Assembly (NCBI GenBank): GCA_037133675.1 | Contig: JBAXNR010000005.1 | Location: 14,206-78,205, forward strand | Reading direction: 5' to 3' | DNA from: UBA4132 sp037133675 | Lineage (GTDB): Bacteria; Pseudomonadota; Gammaproteobacteria; Methylococcales; Methylomonadaceae | Length of the DNA: 64,000 nt | Shown: in pieces, positions 9,101-16,546 of the stretch | Layout of the letters: every line of letters begins with the position of its first letter | Position numbering within the stretch: position 1 is the stretch's first letter | Notes under the pieces: model-generated | What the model was told of the DNA's origin: nothing | Database searches by the model: none | The model's input: only the letters and a program-made list of their open reading frames with translations | Position numbers and translations under genes: made by a program

Positions 9101-9277
9101 TTCCACCAGCTTATGCCAAACATTGGCTTGAGTGGTTTGCACCCACGCCACCACATCCTCAGGGTATAAAGCACGTTCAATATCATAATCGTGCGTTTGA
9201 CCTTCAAGCCAACCTTGTTCGATTAATTTCTGGGTGATATAAGCTTCTAAATGAATTTCGTGATGGTCTTGAGGCAT
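6116..9277 (-). CDS. hsdR: Type I restriction enzyme R subunit HsdR
   Basis: This 1053-residue subunit is the ATP-dependent translocase and nuclease of a type I restriction complex. Domains in order: an N-terminal PD-(D/E)xK nuclease with D..F.NGIAVATAELK near residue 145-157, SF2 helicase motifs with Walker A AGSGKTSTIAW near 308, DEAH near 422, FTATP near 477 and motif VI QTLSRLNRTYSGK, then a long helical C-terminal part that contacts HsdM. All catalytic motifs look intact, so the protein should be active. It is the last gene of the hsd locus on the minus strand, separated from hsdS by an orphan antitoxin-like gene and a small inserted element. A dispersed palindromic repeat begins right after its stop. 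Confidence 0.96.
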   Translation of the reverse strand: MPQDHHEIHLEAYITQKLIEQGWLEGQTHDYDIERALYPEDVVAWVQTTQANVWHKLVELNGERARTVLLDRVAKTLNEPDCGTLYVLRNGVEIAGVGQIDLSQKQPEDERNATLLQDYAANRLRVVRQLKYSKHRNWEIDLAFFINGIAVATAELKTDFTQDVESAMRQYREDRLPKNEPLLTYKRGAVVHFAVSESDIRMTTQLAGANTIFLPFNQGNNGHVGNPARADGEYPIAYFWEQVCQPQTWLRIFHNFVYEEKQDKVTAQGKAYTQKTQIFPRFHQLQAVNLMLADAKANGAGQQYLCEHSAGSGKTSTIAWTCHDLIRLRSPDGKAIFDSVIVVSDRNVLDAQLQDAVQQIDHDFGTICAIDREQSSLPKSKQLAQALIAKTPIIVVTIQTFPYALEAILTEKSLATRQFAVIIDEAHNSQTGSTAQGLRAVLAMESRQNMDEMTVEDLLLAVQKSRVRPSNVSHFAFTATPKHSTLTLFGRIDSVDNKPKSFHLYTMRQAIEEGFILDVLENYTPYSVAYNLQKTIEDDKRVDKKYARRALAKWVSLNEVNITEKVEFILQHFSENVARLLNGEAKAMVVTSGRAEAVKYKLAFEIAIKKQGLQNIRTLVAFSGKVSGKKLGEGFNVDSEKEYTETNLNPEIGSLELRKAFEQQEYRLMLVANKFQTGFNQPKLVAMYLDKKISGVEAVQTLSRLNRTYSGKDQTFVIDFANEADVILSAFKQYDDGATVENVQDLDVVYELKRQLDSQTIYNLDDLDTFKKVRAESVLKNQDEAIHKRLYATTQRPSDVFNGKLKNLIESIQYCENAYQKAHKAGNALFKQQYEQQRSEYTKAREALMLFKTRLGRFVRVYSYIAQLIFLDDAELENFAAFAKLLAKRLQGITPEQIDLSALMMTGYEIKPAAMPDGVKEDLVLKPIKSDEGIPNDREKEFLQDIIQRINNVFGNIAPINNQKYFNFAAQIAQKTRENNSIVELINANNKEDAINCGLPKAVTHEVNQARSSHDNTIARMLFDKNNPQAMKDFVEIIYDLVKKDNGNNILGM

Positions 9278-9320
9278 TGGATATACTCAGTTTTGCGGAT
9301 GATTTAAACGAATGTTTCGT

Positions 9321-9486
9321 AGGTCTCGCTCCATTGCCATTAAGTTAAGCTCGTCATTCCAGCATGGATGCTGGAATCCAGTCACAGGGATGTGTTTGAG
9401 TGTACGCCATCCTTGGCTTCTGGATTGCGGCAATCCCTGCCGCAATGACGTGGTTTTCCTTAACTTAATGGTAGTGAGGTCTCGCT
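9321..9486. mobile_element. MITE-like insertion with 10-bp target duplication
   Basis: AGGTCTCGCT occurs at 9321-9330 and again at 9477-9486. Between them the ends are inverted: CCATTAAGTTAAG at 9337-9349 against CTTAACTTAATGG at 9459-9471. The interior (9353-9449) is a GTCATTCCAGCA...AATGAC palindromic unit, also found at 9748-9842. There is no coding capacity. The insertion rewrote the end of the small gene at 9460; removing it restores an open ending (see findings). Confidence 0.8.
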
Positions 9487-9690
9487 GACAGGTGAAATAA
9501 TATCACCCAAAATTTTAATTTTTCCTGCTAATTTAGCAGGGGGTTTTCTGTAGATTGTTTTTTTAGTATCCAATTGGTTTTCTTCGTTAAATAATAAAAT
9601 CAATTCAACAGTTTGATTAGGCATAAAATCAGGTAAACCTTCGAGTTTACCTTGCGCATTGGTTTTTAATAATAGTTTTTGTGCTTGCAT
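9460..9690 (-). CDS. Orphan antitoxin-like small protein with 3' end altered by an insertion
   Basis: This is a 76-residue protein. The early part (QVxVEL-type beta-strand region, PNQTVELILLFN) followed by RKPPAKLAGKIKILGDI resembles short VapB/DUF2281-like antitoxins whose C-terminal tail wraps a PIN toxin. No toxin gene is adjacent on the 3' side; hsdR follows. The last residues, SLPLS, come from a MITE-like insertion. Without it the frame would read SETYETFV and stop at 9304-9306. The core of the protein is unaffected. Family assignment is by resemblance only. It sits between hsdS and hsdR, so it may be the survivor of a former toxin-antitoxin pair inside the restriction operon. Confidence 0.6.
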   Translation of the reverse strand: MQAQKLLLKTNAQGKLEGLPDFMPNQTVELILLFNEENQLDTKKTIYRKPPAKLAGKIKILGDIISPVSETSLPLS

Positions 9691-9747
9691 TTTTTCACCT
9701 TAATTTAATATTTAAGTTCATCGTAATTAGTCGCATATATAAAGCAC

Positions 9748-9842
9748 GTCATTCTGGCAGGGATGCCAGAATCCAGTCACAGGGATGTGTTTAATATAAT
9801 GCCATCCTTGGTACTGGATTCCAGCATCCCTGCTGGAATGAC
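9748..9842. repeat. GTCATTC...GAATGAC palindromic repeat, second copy
   Basis: This is a 95-bp unit starting GTCATTCTGGCAGGGATGCC and ending with its complement-like GCATCCCTGCTGGAATGAC. It shares CCAGTCACAGGGATGTGTTT and GCCATCCTTGG with 9353-9449. Unlike that copy it lacks the outer CCATTAAGTTAAG arms. It lies between hsdS and the small antitoxin-like gene. Confidence 0.8.
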
Positions 9843-9881
9843 GATAATCTGGCTTGAGCAGTATATACCCGCTGTTTTTTG

Positions 9882-11219
9882 TTATGAGCTTATATCTATT
9901 TTACCTGTGACTGCCGCGCTGATTAAGGCGGCGCGGTGTTCTTTTAATAAGTTGATGGAATTTTGGGTTTCGGTAATGAGTGCGTCTATTTTTTGGGTTT
10001 GTTGGTTTAGGTAGTTGGCTATTTGGTTTTGTTCTTCGATGGGAGGTAATAATATAGGAATATTATTTATATCACTCATATTAAAATGAATAACTGTTGT
10101 ACCTTGTGATAAGGCTTGTATAAATTCTGCCGCTAACCCACCATAAATAGAGAATAAACCATAATTTGATTCAAGTAACTTATGATTGACTTTCATTAGT
10201 ACGGTTCTTTGTCCCATACAAAGATTTATATCTTCTGGTACAAGACAGGCTTCACCTGCTGGAGCTTCACGAGTAAACATAATATCACCCGATTGTGGCT
10301 TTCCACGTTTAGTCCACTCAATATAACCAGTGTAATCAGTGTACTTTGCCCCATCAATTAAAAGCTTTCCGTTTTTTATATTAGTGGTTCTGACTACAAG
10401 ATATTCTCCTTCATCAAAGAAAGTTACTGTTTTGTGTTCTGTATCAATTATTCCTTTTAATACATACTTAATTGGTGTTTTTATCCAATGTTCAGGTATT
10501 TCACCTAGCCAAGCTATCCCTGAGTTTTTCATTTTAACCGTTGGGTTTAAACCTTTAGTGACTGCATGACTAATTAAGGCTTGCCGCTTTTCTTTGAGTA
10601 ATTCAATAAAACGTTGTTTCTCTTTGCTTAACTCATCAATGTGGCTGGTTTCACGGTCGAGAAAATTAGCGATAGCGGTTTGTTCTTGGGTTGTTGGTGG
10701 TAATGGTATTTGAATATTGGCAATAGTATTTTGACCTAATCCAAATCGAGTAATGCCAAGCGACATAATAAATAAATAAAACTTAGTTTTATCGCTTTGA
10801 ATTACCCTATGAATAAACCTATTAGTATCAATATTTCCAGATGAAATAACAGTTAAATGATAACCGCACACAACATTATCCAAATTTTCAGAAACTATCG
10901 CAGGAATTCCAATATCGTTAGAATCTTCTGAATCTTTAGTGATAATTACATCACCATAAGAAAGTTTCATAGTTTCTATTTCTGCTTTAGAAGCAGTAGC
11001 AATCATAAAATTCATGTCATTTTTTATGAACTCATTGCAGTAAATATCAACATAATTACAGAGTCTGACGGACGACTGCCCCTCATAACTTTTTTTATCG
11101 ACATTACTATTTTTGTATGTAGCAATGAATCTTAACCGCTTAACTTGCCAATGCTCAGGCACAACCCCCAACCATTCAACCCCAGAATCTTTATAACTGG
11201 AATAAGCTTGATATTTCAT
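9882..11219 (-). CDS. hsdS: Type I restriction specificity subunit HsdS
   Basis: This 445-residue DNA-recognition subunit has the classic two-half layout. Each half opens with a GVEWLG..PEHW / GIAWLGEIPEHW motif (near residues 13 and 233), carries a variable target recognition domain, and closes with a conserved helical spacer (PPTTQEQTAIANFLD and PPIEEQNQIANYLNQQTQKID). Two recognition domains mean a bipartite target site; the bases cannot be predicted by eye. Its ATG overlaps the stop of vapC by one base (TAATG), so translation is probably coupled to the toxin gene. The variable domains are AT-rich compared with the spacers, as expected from domain exchange between hsdS alleles. Confidence 0.95.
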   Translation of the reverse strand: MKYQAYSSYKDSGVEWLGVVPEHWQVKRLRFIATYKNSNVDKKSYEGQSSVRLCNYVDIYCNEFIKNDMNFMIATASKAEIETMKLSYGDVIITKDSEDSNDIGIPAIVSENLDNVVCGYHLTVISSGNIDTNRFIHRVIQSDKTKFYLFIMSLGITRFGLGQNTIANIQIPLPPTTQEQTAIANFLDRETSHIDELSKEKQRFIELLKEKRQALISHAVTKGLNPTVKMKNSGIAWLGEIPEHWIKTPIKYVLKGIIDTEHKTVTFFDEGEYLVVRTTNIKNGKLLIDGAKYTDYTGYIEWTKRGKPQSGDIMFTREAPAGEACLVPEDINLCMGQRTVLMKVNHKLLESNYGLFSIYGGLAAEFIQALSQGTTVIHFNMSDINNIPILLPPIEEQNQIANYLNQQTQKIDALITETQNSINLLKEHRAALISAAVTGKIDISS

Positions 11220-11641
11220 TATTTGGTTTCTTCATCAAAAGGATTTAATAACTTTACACCACTGCGTTCGACATCTTTAATATTGCGAGTGACTAAAGTT
11301 AAATTATGGACTAATGCTGTCGCGGCTAAATAGCCATCAATAACGGGCAGTTTATCAGGCACGTTAATACGTCCCCAGCAATCAGAAATAGGTTGAGTAA
11401 TGGGTAAAATGCGCGGCGCGTATGTGACTTCGATTTGTTCAAGCCATTGTTGTAGTCGGTTTGCGGCGGTTATATCACGTCGTTTTAATTGTTCTATGCC
11501 TTGACGAATTTCGCCCAATGTCAAAACAGAAAGATAAACCTGTTCATCATTAATGGCGGCAAACCAGTTTTTTACCCCAAGATTGGCTTTTTCGTTTTTG
11601 CGGTTTTCTGATATTACATTGGTATCAATTAAATATCCCAT
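11219..11641 (-). CDS. vapC: VapC-family PIN-domain toxin
   Basis: This 140-residue PIN-domain ribonuclease has MGYLIDTNVISE at the start (first acidic residue), LTLGEIRQGIEQL with the conserved Glu, then DGYLAATALVHNLTLVTRN with the further acidic residues. These acidic residues coordinate the metal for RNA cleavage (commonly tRNA in the VapC family). It overlaps its antitoxin gene by 13 bp upstream and the hsdS start by 1 bp downstream. This makes a translationally chained antitoxin-toxin-specificity subunit string. The active site looks intact. The FitB-like ending (ERSGVKLLNPF) is typical of the VapC group near restriction loci. Confidence 0.9.
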   Translation of the reverse strand: MGYLIDTNVISENRKNEKANLGVKNWFAAINDEQVYLSVLTLGEIRQGIEQLKRRDITAANRLQQWLEQIEVTYAPRILPITQPISDCWGRINVPDKLPVIDGYLAATALVHNLTLVTRNIKDVERSGVKLLNPFDEETK

Positions 11642-11853
11642 GAGGTTTCTCTGCCATAGTCCAAAGGACGTGCAAAATCATCATCCGTGCCTACATTGGG
11701 CATAGAGGCAATCAGGCTTTTTTGTGTATTGGCAGTTTGATTTTTTGTGTCATCAATCAGCACTAAAAAGCGCAATACTACGCCATCTGGAATAGTTTCA
11801 GGAATGCGAATGGTGTGTTCAAACGCCGTTGCTTCAAATTCAATCGCTTGCAT
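11629..11853 (-). CDS. vapB: VapB-type antitoxin for the adjacent PIN toxin
   Basis: This is a 74-residue protein starting MQAIEFEATAFEHTIRIPET; the ATG at 11853 gives the conserved beta-strand start, while the longer frame to 11910 adds an unlikely tail. The N-terminal part resembles short antitoxins of the DUF104/VapB-like group that begin with a strand and IPE; the C-terminal part (DFARPLDYGRETSW) is the toxin-binding tail type. It overlaps vapC by 13 bp, the normal order for such modules (antitoxin first). It presumably autoregulates the pair, although no operator is clearly visible. Confidence 0.75.
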   Translation of the reverse strand: MQAIEFEATAFEHTIRIPETIPDGVVLRFLVLIDDTKNQTANTQKSLIASMPNVGTDDDFARPLDYGRETSWDI

Positions 11854-11881
11854 GGTTTGTGTCCTGTTTAATAAGTTTGTT

Positions 11882-12064
11882 TTATGATGAAACCGAACGG
11901 GCAATTTCAATATCTTCGTCTAATTTAATGGACTCAGGCTCTAAACACATTTCTTTATACTGTTGCATTTTTTCATCATCAATTATTCCACTTGTATGAA
12001 AATCATTCATGGTTTCGTAAATAGCTTCAAGTATTTTACTTTTATTTTTTATTTTAGTTTTCAT
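11882..12064 (-). pseudogene. Truncated HigA/Xre-type antitoxin lacking its HTH domain
   Basis: This is a 60-residue open frame. ILEAIYETMNDFHTSGIID followed by MQQYKEMCL matches the N-terminal leader of many Xre-family antitoxins, which read ILEA.HE.A.DL..AGV.....M..FD.LCL. In those proteins a helix-turn-helix domain of about 60 residues follows; here the frame ends shortly after (DEDIEIARSVSS). No HigB-like toxin is next to it. I read it as a remnant, though a genuinely short protein cannot be excluded. It lies between two complete toxin-antitoxin pairs. Confidence 0.5.
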
Positions 12065-12115
12065 GGTGAATTTCCATTAAATTCTGATTTGTTAAAGCCA
12101 ATTACTTGGCTTTAT

Positions 12116-12334
12116 TCAAAGTCCCAATTCGTCTAATTCATCTAAGAGTTGCAATGCGCGTTGAGGATTGCCGCGTAATTGCGCTGCCATAAAACGTTGC
12201 TTCGCCTCTTCTTCTGTCAAAACTTGAACTGATAATTCAAACATCAACTTATTCAAGCTGATGTCACGCATTTTGGCAATACGTTTGAGCTTTTCTGCCA
12301 TGTCATCGGGTAAGCGTATGGATAAGGTGGTCAT
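12116..12334 (-). CDS. Ribbon-helix-helix (CopG-like) antitoxin
   Basis: This is a 72-residue protein with a ribbon-helix-helix opening (MTTLSIRLPDDMAEKLKRIA, then RDISLNKLMFEL), the DNA-binding fold of many antitoxins. The C-terminal helix (ALQLLDELDELGL) likely binds the partner toxin. It overlaps the upstream PIN toxin gene by four bases (ATGA), so here the toxin gene precedes the antitoxin. It would repress its own promoter in front of the toxin gene; no clear operator palindrome is seen in the 60 bp before 12762. Confidence 0.85.
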   Translation of the reverse strand: MTTLSIRLPDDMAEKLKRIAKMRDISLNKLMFELSVQVLTEEEAKQRFMAAQLRGNPQRALQLLDELDELGL

Positions 12335-12762
12335 GATTTTAATAGCCTCAATAATTGTTCTGGAGTGATAACTTCATACCCTAAATGCTTGAGTTCAGGA
12401 TAAGCAAAGTCTGATATATTATTGGTAATGATGTAAGCGGCTTGTGCAGCTATGGCAAGTTCAACTAAATGATTATCGGCTTCGTCACGCAAATTGGGTC
12501 GCCACAGATAACGGGCATCAACCGATTTACAGACGTGGGCAAAACCATCCAAAAACTCCATTAACGATACTGATGTTTGTTGACACAACGCCTGAATTTT
12601 TTCTCTATTCAGCAAGTCTTGATATTCCAGATATAAGGCATTGCCAACAAAAGGCTGCAACTCTCCTTTAAGACATAAGCGCAGAATTTCACGGTTCGAG
12701 CCTTTGCTACTGATTAATCCAGCCACTAGAACATTAGTATCAACAATCACTTTAATCGTCAT
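12331..12762 (-). CDS. PIN-family toxin of a toxin-antitoxin pair
   Basis: This 143-residue PIN-domain protein belongs to the group annotated as putative toxin-antitoxin toxin component (TIGR00305 type). It has VIVDTNVLVAGLIS at the start, YLEYQDLLNR in the middle, and DEADNHLVELAIAAQAAYIITNNISDF with clustered acidic residues. These make the metal site of an endoribonuclease. It lies between hsdM (61 bp upstream) and its ribbon-helix-helix partner (4-bp overlap), inside the type I locus. The active-site acids appear complete. Confidence 0.87.
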   Translation of the reverse strand: MTIKVIVDTNVLVAGLISSKGSNREILRLCLKGELQPFVGNALYLEYQDLLNREKIQALCQQTSVSLMEFLDGFAHVCKSVDARYLWRPNLRDEADNHLVELAIAAQAAYIITNNISDFAYPELKHLGYEVITPEQLLRLLKS

Positions 12763-12823
12763 GTAAAACTGCCATCATATATGCACACAATATATCGTAG
12801 CATAGTCAATAAAAAAACATACG

Positions 12824-14818
12824 TCACTCCGCTATCTCAGCCAACATCGCGGCAATTCTAGCTTCACTGGCTTTTAAATCAGCATCAATGTCATGCAAGG
12901 CACGCGGCGGGGTGTATTGGTAAAAATAGCGGTTAAAGTTGATTTCATAACCGACTATGCCTATTTTTCCGTCCAGTTCATCGCATTTTGTTTGGTCAAT
13001 CCACGCATCGGGAACGTGCGGCAATACTTCACGCTGAAAATAATCATCAATGTTTTGTGACAGCGGGACGTTTTCGGTGTCGCGTAAATCGGCATCGGCT
13101 TCGGGTTTGCCGTGTTTGTCGGTGCAGCCATCGGCGGTTTCTGAGGGTTTTCTCACGCATTTTTCAATGACTTTCCAGTGCGTTTCTTTGAGTTTTTTAG
13201 CCGCCACTAACTCAGCAAACGCAAGGCGAAAACTATCGCGGTTTATGATTTGGCTGTGTTGCTCACGACACGCACGCGCCATGTTATTCAGCACGGTTAA
13301 AACCTCAGTTTGTAAGTCGTCATCCCACGATTGAAAGCTTTTGTTGTCTTGCAGTTGTTGAATGCTTTGTGCATCACCATCAAACATAAAGCGATAAGGA
13401 CGCTCAATGGTGATACGTCGATAACCAAACTCGGTACTGTTGAAAATTTTGCACAGATCAGATTCACTAAAGCGGTCGTAGTCCTGCACGATGTCATTAA
13501 TCTGTTCATCGGATAAATAGCGGCGTTTACTGCCTTCTGATTTACGCATGGCTGTCCAAGTGTTGCTGAGGTTAATCAATTGGACTTTGCCTTGTCTCTC
13601 AGGCGTTTTGTGATTGCTCAGTATCCAGATGTATGTGCCTATGCCTGTGTTAAAAAACATATCGTTAGGCAAAGAAAAAATGGCTTCAATATAGTCGTGT
13701 TCCAGTAACCAGCGGCGAATCTCTGATTCACCTGAACCCGCGCCACCATTAAATAACGGTGAACCAGACAGTACGATACCCACACGCCCACCGCCTTTTT
13801 CTGGGGTTTCCATTTTTGCAACCAGCGTTTGTAAAAACAGCATCGAACCATCGTTAATACGCGGTAGCCCTGCGCCAAAGCGTCCTAATTCGCCAAGTTC
13901 TTTGCGTTCTTGTAGCACCGCTTTTTGGTCTTTTTCCCACGGAAAACCAAACGGCGGATTGGCTAAGCCATAATGAAATTTACTGCCTTGCAATTGGTCG
14001 TTCGATAAGGTGCTGCCTTGTTTGATATTGTCGGTTTCACAGCCTTGTATCATCATGGCTATCATTGCCATTGCGTGAGTTTCTGGGTTTAATTCTTGAC
14101 CGAAGGGGACAATATTCGCCTGTGGGTTGAGTTCTTTGATTTGTTTAATGGCATCAGATAAAAACCCCGCAATACCACAGGCAGGATCATAAATGTTACG
14201 CGCCTTTTTGGTAAAAATATCTGCATCGTTGTGTATCACTAATTTAGTGACCAGCCGCACGACATCACTGGGAGTCATAAATTCGCCCGCTTTATCGTTG
14301 ACCGATATACCGAATTTGCGTATTAAATGTTCGTAGGCATTACTCAAAACCCGCTCTGAAACCACATCAGGATGTAAGTCAATTGCAGCAAAGTCATTGA
14401 CCAGTCGAGACAATAACTTGGCTCTGTCTAACCTAATCAGGGTATTGGCAAAATCAAATTCTTCAAAAATAACGCTGACATTGTCAGAAAATTGCGAGAT
14501 GTAATCTTCGAGATTTTTGCGGGTGTCGGTCGCACCTAGTGAGGCTAAGGTGTAGTCGCTGGTATTGTAAAAGGAATAACCCGATCTGTGCGGCAAAATC
14601 ATATTCAAATCCATACCAGAGTCTTGTTCTTTCAAACATTCGGCTGTAACCGCTTCTCTAGTGGGTTCTAAGACACATTCCAATCGCCGCAACAGTAATA
14701 AAGGTAACATGACGCGGGCAAAATCAGTGTGTTGGAAATCACCCCATAAGACATCAGCGATTTTCCAAATAAAATCTGATAGTGTCGTGCTGTTGCTGGT
14801 TTTTAGCTGTTCAGCCAT
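12824..14818 (-). CDS. hsdM: Type I restriction-modification methyltransferase HsdM
   Basis: This 664-residue N6-adenine methyltransferase has an N-terminal helical HsdM_N domain (FIWKIADVLWGDF), the SAM site PACGIAGF near residue 211 and the catalytic NPPF near 286, followed by GSMLFLQTLV and GIVLSGSPLF motifs. It is longer than a typical HsdM (about 500-540), with a C-terminal extension rich in charged residues. It methylates the HsdS-recognised site and is required for cleavage by the HsdRMS complex. As the first gene of the minus-strand locus it probably owns the promoter (upstream of 14818). Two toxin-antitoxin units intervene before hsdS. Confidence 0.96.
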   Translation of the reverse strand: MAEQLKTSNSTTLSDFIWKIADVLWGDFQHTDFARVMLPLLLLRRLECVLEPTREAVTAECLKEQDSGMDLNMILPHRSGYSFYNTSDYTLASLGATDTRKNLEDYISQFSDNVSVIFEEFDFANTLIRLDRAKLLSRLVNDFAAIDLHPDVVSERVLSNAYEHLIRKFGISVNDKAGEFMTPSDVVRLVTKLVIHNDADIFTKKARNIYDPACGIAGFLSDAIKQIKELNPQANIVPFGQELNPETHAMAMIAMMIQGCETDNIKQGSTLSNDQLQGSKFHYGLANPPFGFPWEKDQKAVLQERKELGELGRFGAGLPRINDGSMLFLQTLVAKMETPEKGGGRVGIVLSGSPLFNGGAGSGESEIRRWLLEHDYIEAIFSLPNDMFFNTGIGTYIWILSNHKTPERQGKVQLINLSNTWTAMRKSEGSKRRYLSDEQINDIVQDYDRFSESDLCKIFNSTEFGYRRITIERPYRFMFDGDAQSIQQLQDNKSFQSWDDDLQTEVLTVLNNMARACREQHSQIINRDSFRLAFAELVAAKKLKETHWKVIEKCVRKPSETADGCTDKHGKPEADADLRDTENVPLSQNIDDYFQREVLPHVPDAWIDQTKCDELDGKIGIVGYEINFNRYFYQYTPPRALHDIDADLKASEARIAAMLAEIAE

Positions 14819-15060
14819 TAATGCGCTCCTTGTGATGTTGTTTTTGATTCCTCAGCTTAGCAGTCGGACTTTAGTGGCATTATAAACGTAATCATCATTC
14901 ACAAGCCGTGAATCCCTGTTTTTTCCTGTTAGTTCATAGCAGACGTTTCATTGAACCCTGTTTTTTATGATTTTTTGCCATTTTACGGAATTTTCAAAAA
15001 AGGGGAGATAAAAAGGGCAAAAACAACGGGATTTAGTGGGATAGTATGGGAACGTCTAGG
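14819..15060. other. Intergenic region upstream of hsdM
   Basis: No gene found. The stretch carries two similar T-rich words (AATCCCTGTTTTTTCC and GAACCCTGTTTTTTATG) and an AACGTCT/AGACGTT pair about 110 bp apart. These could be leftovers of an integration boundary, but nothing diagnostic (tRNA end, integrase) is present. The hsdM promoter should lie here. Confidence 0.4.
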
Positions 15061-15063
15061 TAT

Positions 15064-15097
15064 AAAAAACCCCGCTAAGTCAGATAACTTGCGGGGT
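15064..15097 (-). terminator. Rho-independent terminator of glnA
   Basis: Read on the minus strand, ACCCCGCAAGTT and ACTTAGCGGGGT form a 7-bp GC stem extended by an inner AAGT/ACTT pairing, followed immediately by a run of six T. It lies 40 bp after the glnA stop codon. Confidence 0.88.
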
Positions 15098-15136
15098 CTT
15101 GGGACTGCTTGGGATTGCCTGAAACAGGCTTAGCTC

Positions 15137-16546
15137 TTACAAGCTGTAGTACATGTCGTATTCAACAGGATGTGTACTCATACGGATACGAGTGACTTCT
15201 TCCATTTTCAATGCAATGTAGCCATCGATTACGTCGTCAGTGAAAACACCACCGCGTGTTAAAAATTCACGGTCGTTGTCCAATGCGTCTAAGGCTTGGT
15301 CAAATGAATGACACACTTGTGGAATTGCTTTTGCTTCTTCGGCAGGTAAGTCATACAAATCTTTATCCATCGCATCACCAGGATGGATTTTGTTTTGAAT
15401 ACCGTCTAAGCCAGCCATCATCATAGCAGCGAATGCTAAGTAAGGGTTTGCTGTTGAGTCAGGAAAACGTACTTCGATACGACGACCTTTTGGGTTGTTG
15501 ACGAAAGGAATACGAATAGACGCTGAACGGTTACGCGCTGAGTAAGCCAACATAACAGGGGCTTCAAAACCAGGTACTAAACGTTTGTAGCTGTTTGTTG
15601 ACGCGTTAGTGAATGCGTTTAAGGCTTTAGCATGTTTGATGATACCGCCGATGTAGAACAATGCAGTTTCAGACAAACCACCATACAAATCACCTGTGAA
15701 CAGATTTTTGCCGTCTTTAAATAACGATTGGTGAACGTGCATACCACTACCGTTGTCACCAACTAAGGGTTTAGGCATAAAAGTAGCTGTTTTGCCGTAA
15801 GCATGAGCAATGTTAGCAATAACATATTTCAGTACTAATACTTCGTCGGCTTTTTTAACCAGTGTGTTAAATTTTACGCCGATTTCACATTGACCCGCAG
15901 TCGCTACTTCGTGATGGTGAACTTCAGTAGTTTGACCCATTTCTTCTAATGTTAAGCACATTGAAGAACGAATGTCTTGGAATGAATCAACAGGTGGCAC
16001 AGGAAAATAACCGCCTTTAATACCAGGACGATGTCCTGTGTTGCCGTCTGGATAAACTTTTTCTGAATTCCAACCTGCTTCTTCTGAGTCAACTTTGTAG
16101 AAAGAGCCGCTCATATCAGTACCCCAACGCACGTCATCAAAGATGAAGAATTCGTTTTCTGGACCAAAGAACGCCATATCAGCAATGCCAGTTGATTGTA
16201 AATAAGCTTCTGCACGTTTAGCTAATGAACGAGGATCGCGCTCATAGCCTTGCATGTTTTTAGGTTCGATAATGTCGCAACGCAAAATTAAGGTGTTGTC
16301 ATCAAAGAAAGGATCCATTACCGCAGTCGTTGGATCTGGCATTAAAATCATGTCGGATTCATTGATGTGTTTCCAGCCCGCGACTGAAGAACCATCAAAC
16401 ATATTACCTTCTTCAAAGGTATCTTCATCAATACTGTGTGCAGGGAAAGTAACGTGTTGTTCTTTACCGCGTGTATCACAAAAACGAAAATCGACAAATT
16501 TTACGTCGTTGTCTTCGATCATTTTTAATACTTTTGCAATAGCCAT
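15137..16546 (-). CDS. glnA: Glutamine synthetase type I
   Basis: This gene encodes ATP-dependent ammonia assimilation onto glutamate; the enzyme is a dodecamer of 469-residue subunits, the usual GSI-beta length. Visible are the beta-grasp start (VKFVDFRFCDTRGKEQHVTFP), the GPENEFFIFD metal site, HHHEVATAGQCEIG, the GSGMHVHQS ATP/glutamate region, and KDLYDLPAEE, which holds the tyrosine that adenylyltransferase GlnE modifies. Regulation by adenylylation is therefore likely. Together with gltBD at 27321-33393 it gives the GS-GOGAT cycle. It is monocistronic, with a terminator right after the stop, and transcribed away from a porin gene. Confidence 0.98.
   Translation of the reverse strand: MAIAKVLKMIEDNDVKFVDFRFCDTRGKEQHVTFPAHSIDEDTFEEGNMFDGSSVAGWKHINESDMILMPDPTTAVMDPFFDDNTLILRCDIIEPKNMQGYERDPRSLAKRAEAYLQSTGIADMAFFGPENEFFIFDDVRWGTDMSGSFYKVDSEEAGWNSEKVYPDGNTGHRPGIKGGYFPVPPVDSFQDIRSSMCLTLEEMGQTTEVHHHEVATAGQCEIGVKFNTLVKKADEVLVLKYVIANIAHAYGKTATFMPKPLVGDNGSGMHVHQSLFKDGKNLFTGDLYGGLSETALFYIGGIIKHAKALNAFTNASTNSYKRLVPGFEAPVMLAYSARNRSASIRIPFVNNPKGRRIEVRFPDSTANPYLAFAAMMMAGLDGIQNKIHPGDAMDKDLYDLPAEEAKAIPQVCHSFDQALDALDNDREFLTRGGVFTDDVIDGYIALKMEEVTRIRMSTHPVEYDMYYSL

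Noticed and set aside
9331..9842. CRISPR array, because similar units recur around the small antitoxin gene
   Set aside because: Only two units of about 97 bp, each internally palindromic and about 400 bp apart with a gene in between; no regular spacers and no cas gene.
14819..15136. Possible tRNA or integration boundary near the hsdM start
   Set aside because: T-rich repeated words are present, but no cloverleaf, CCA end or integrase gene could be found. The only solid feature is the glnA terminator.
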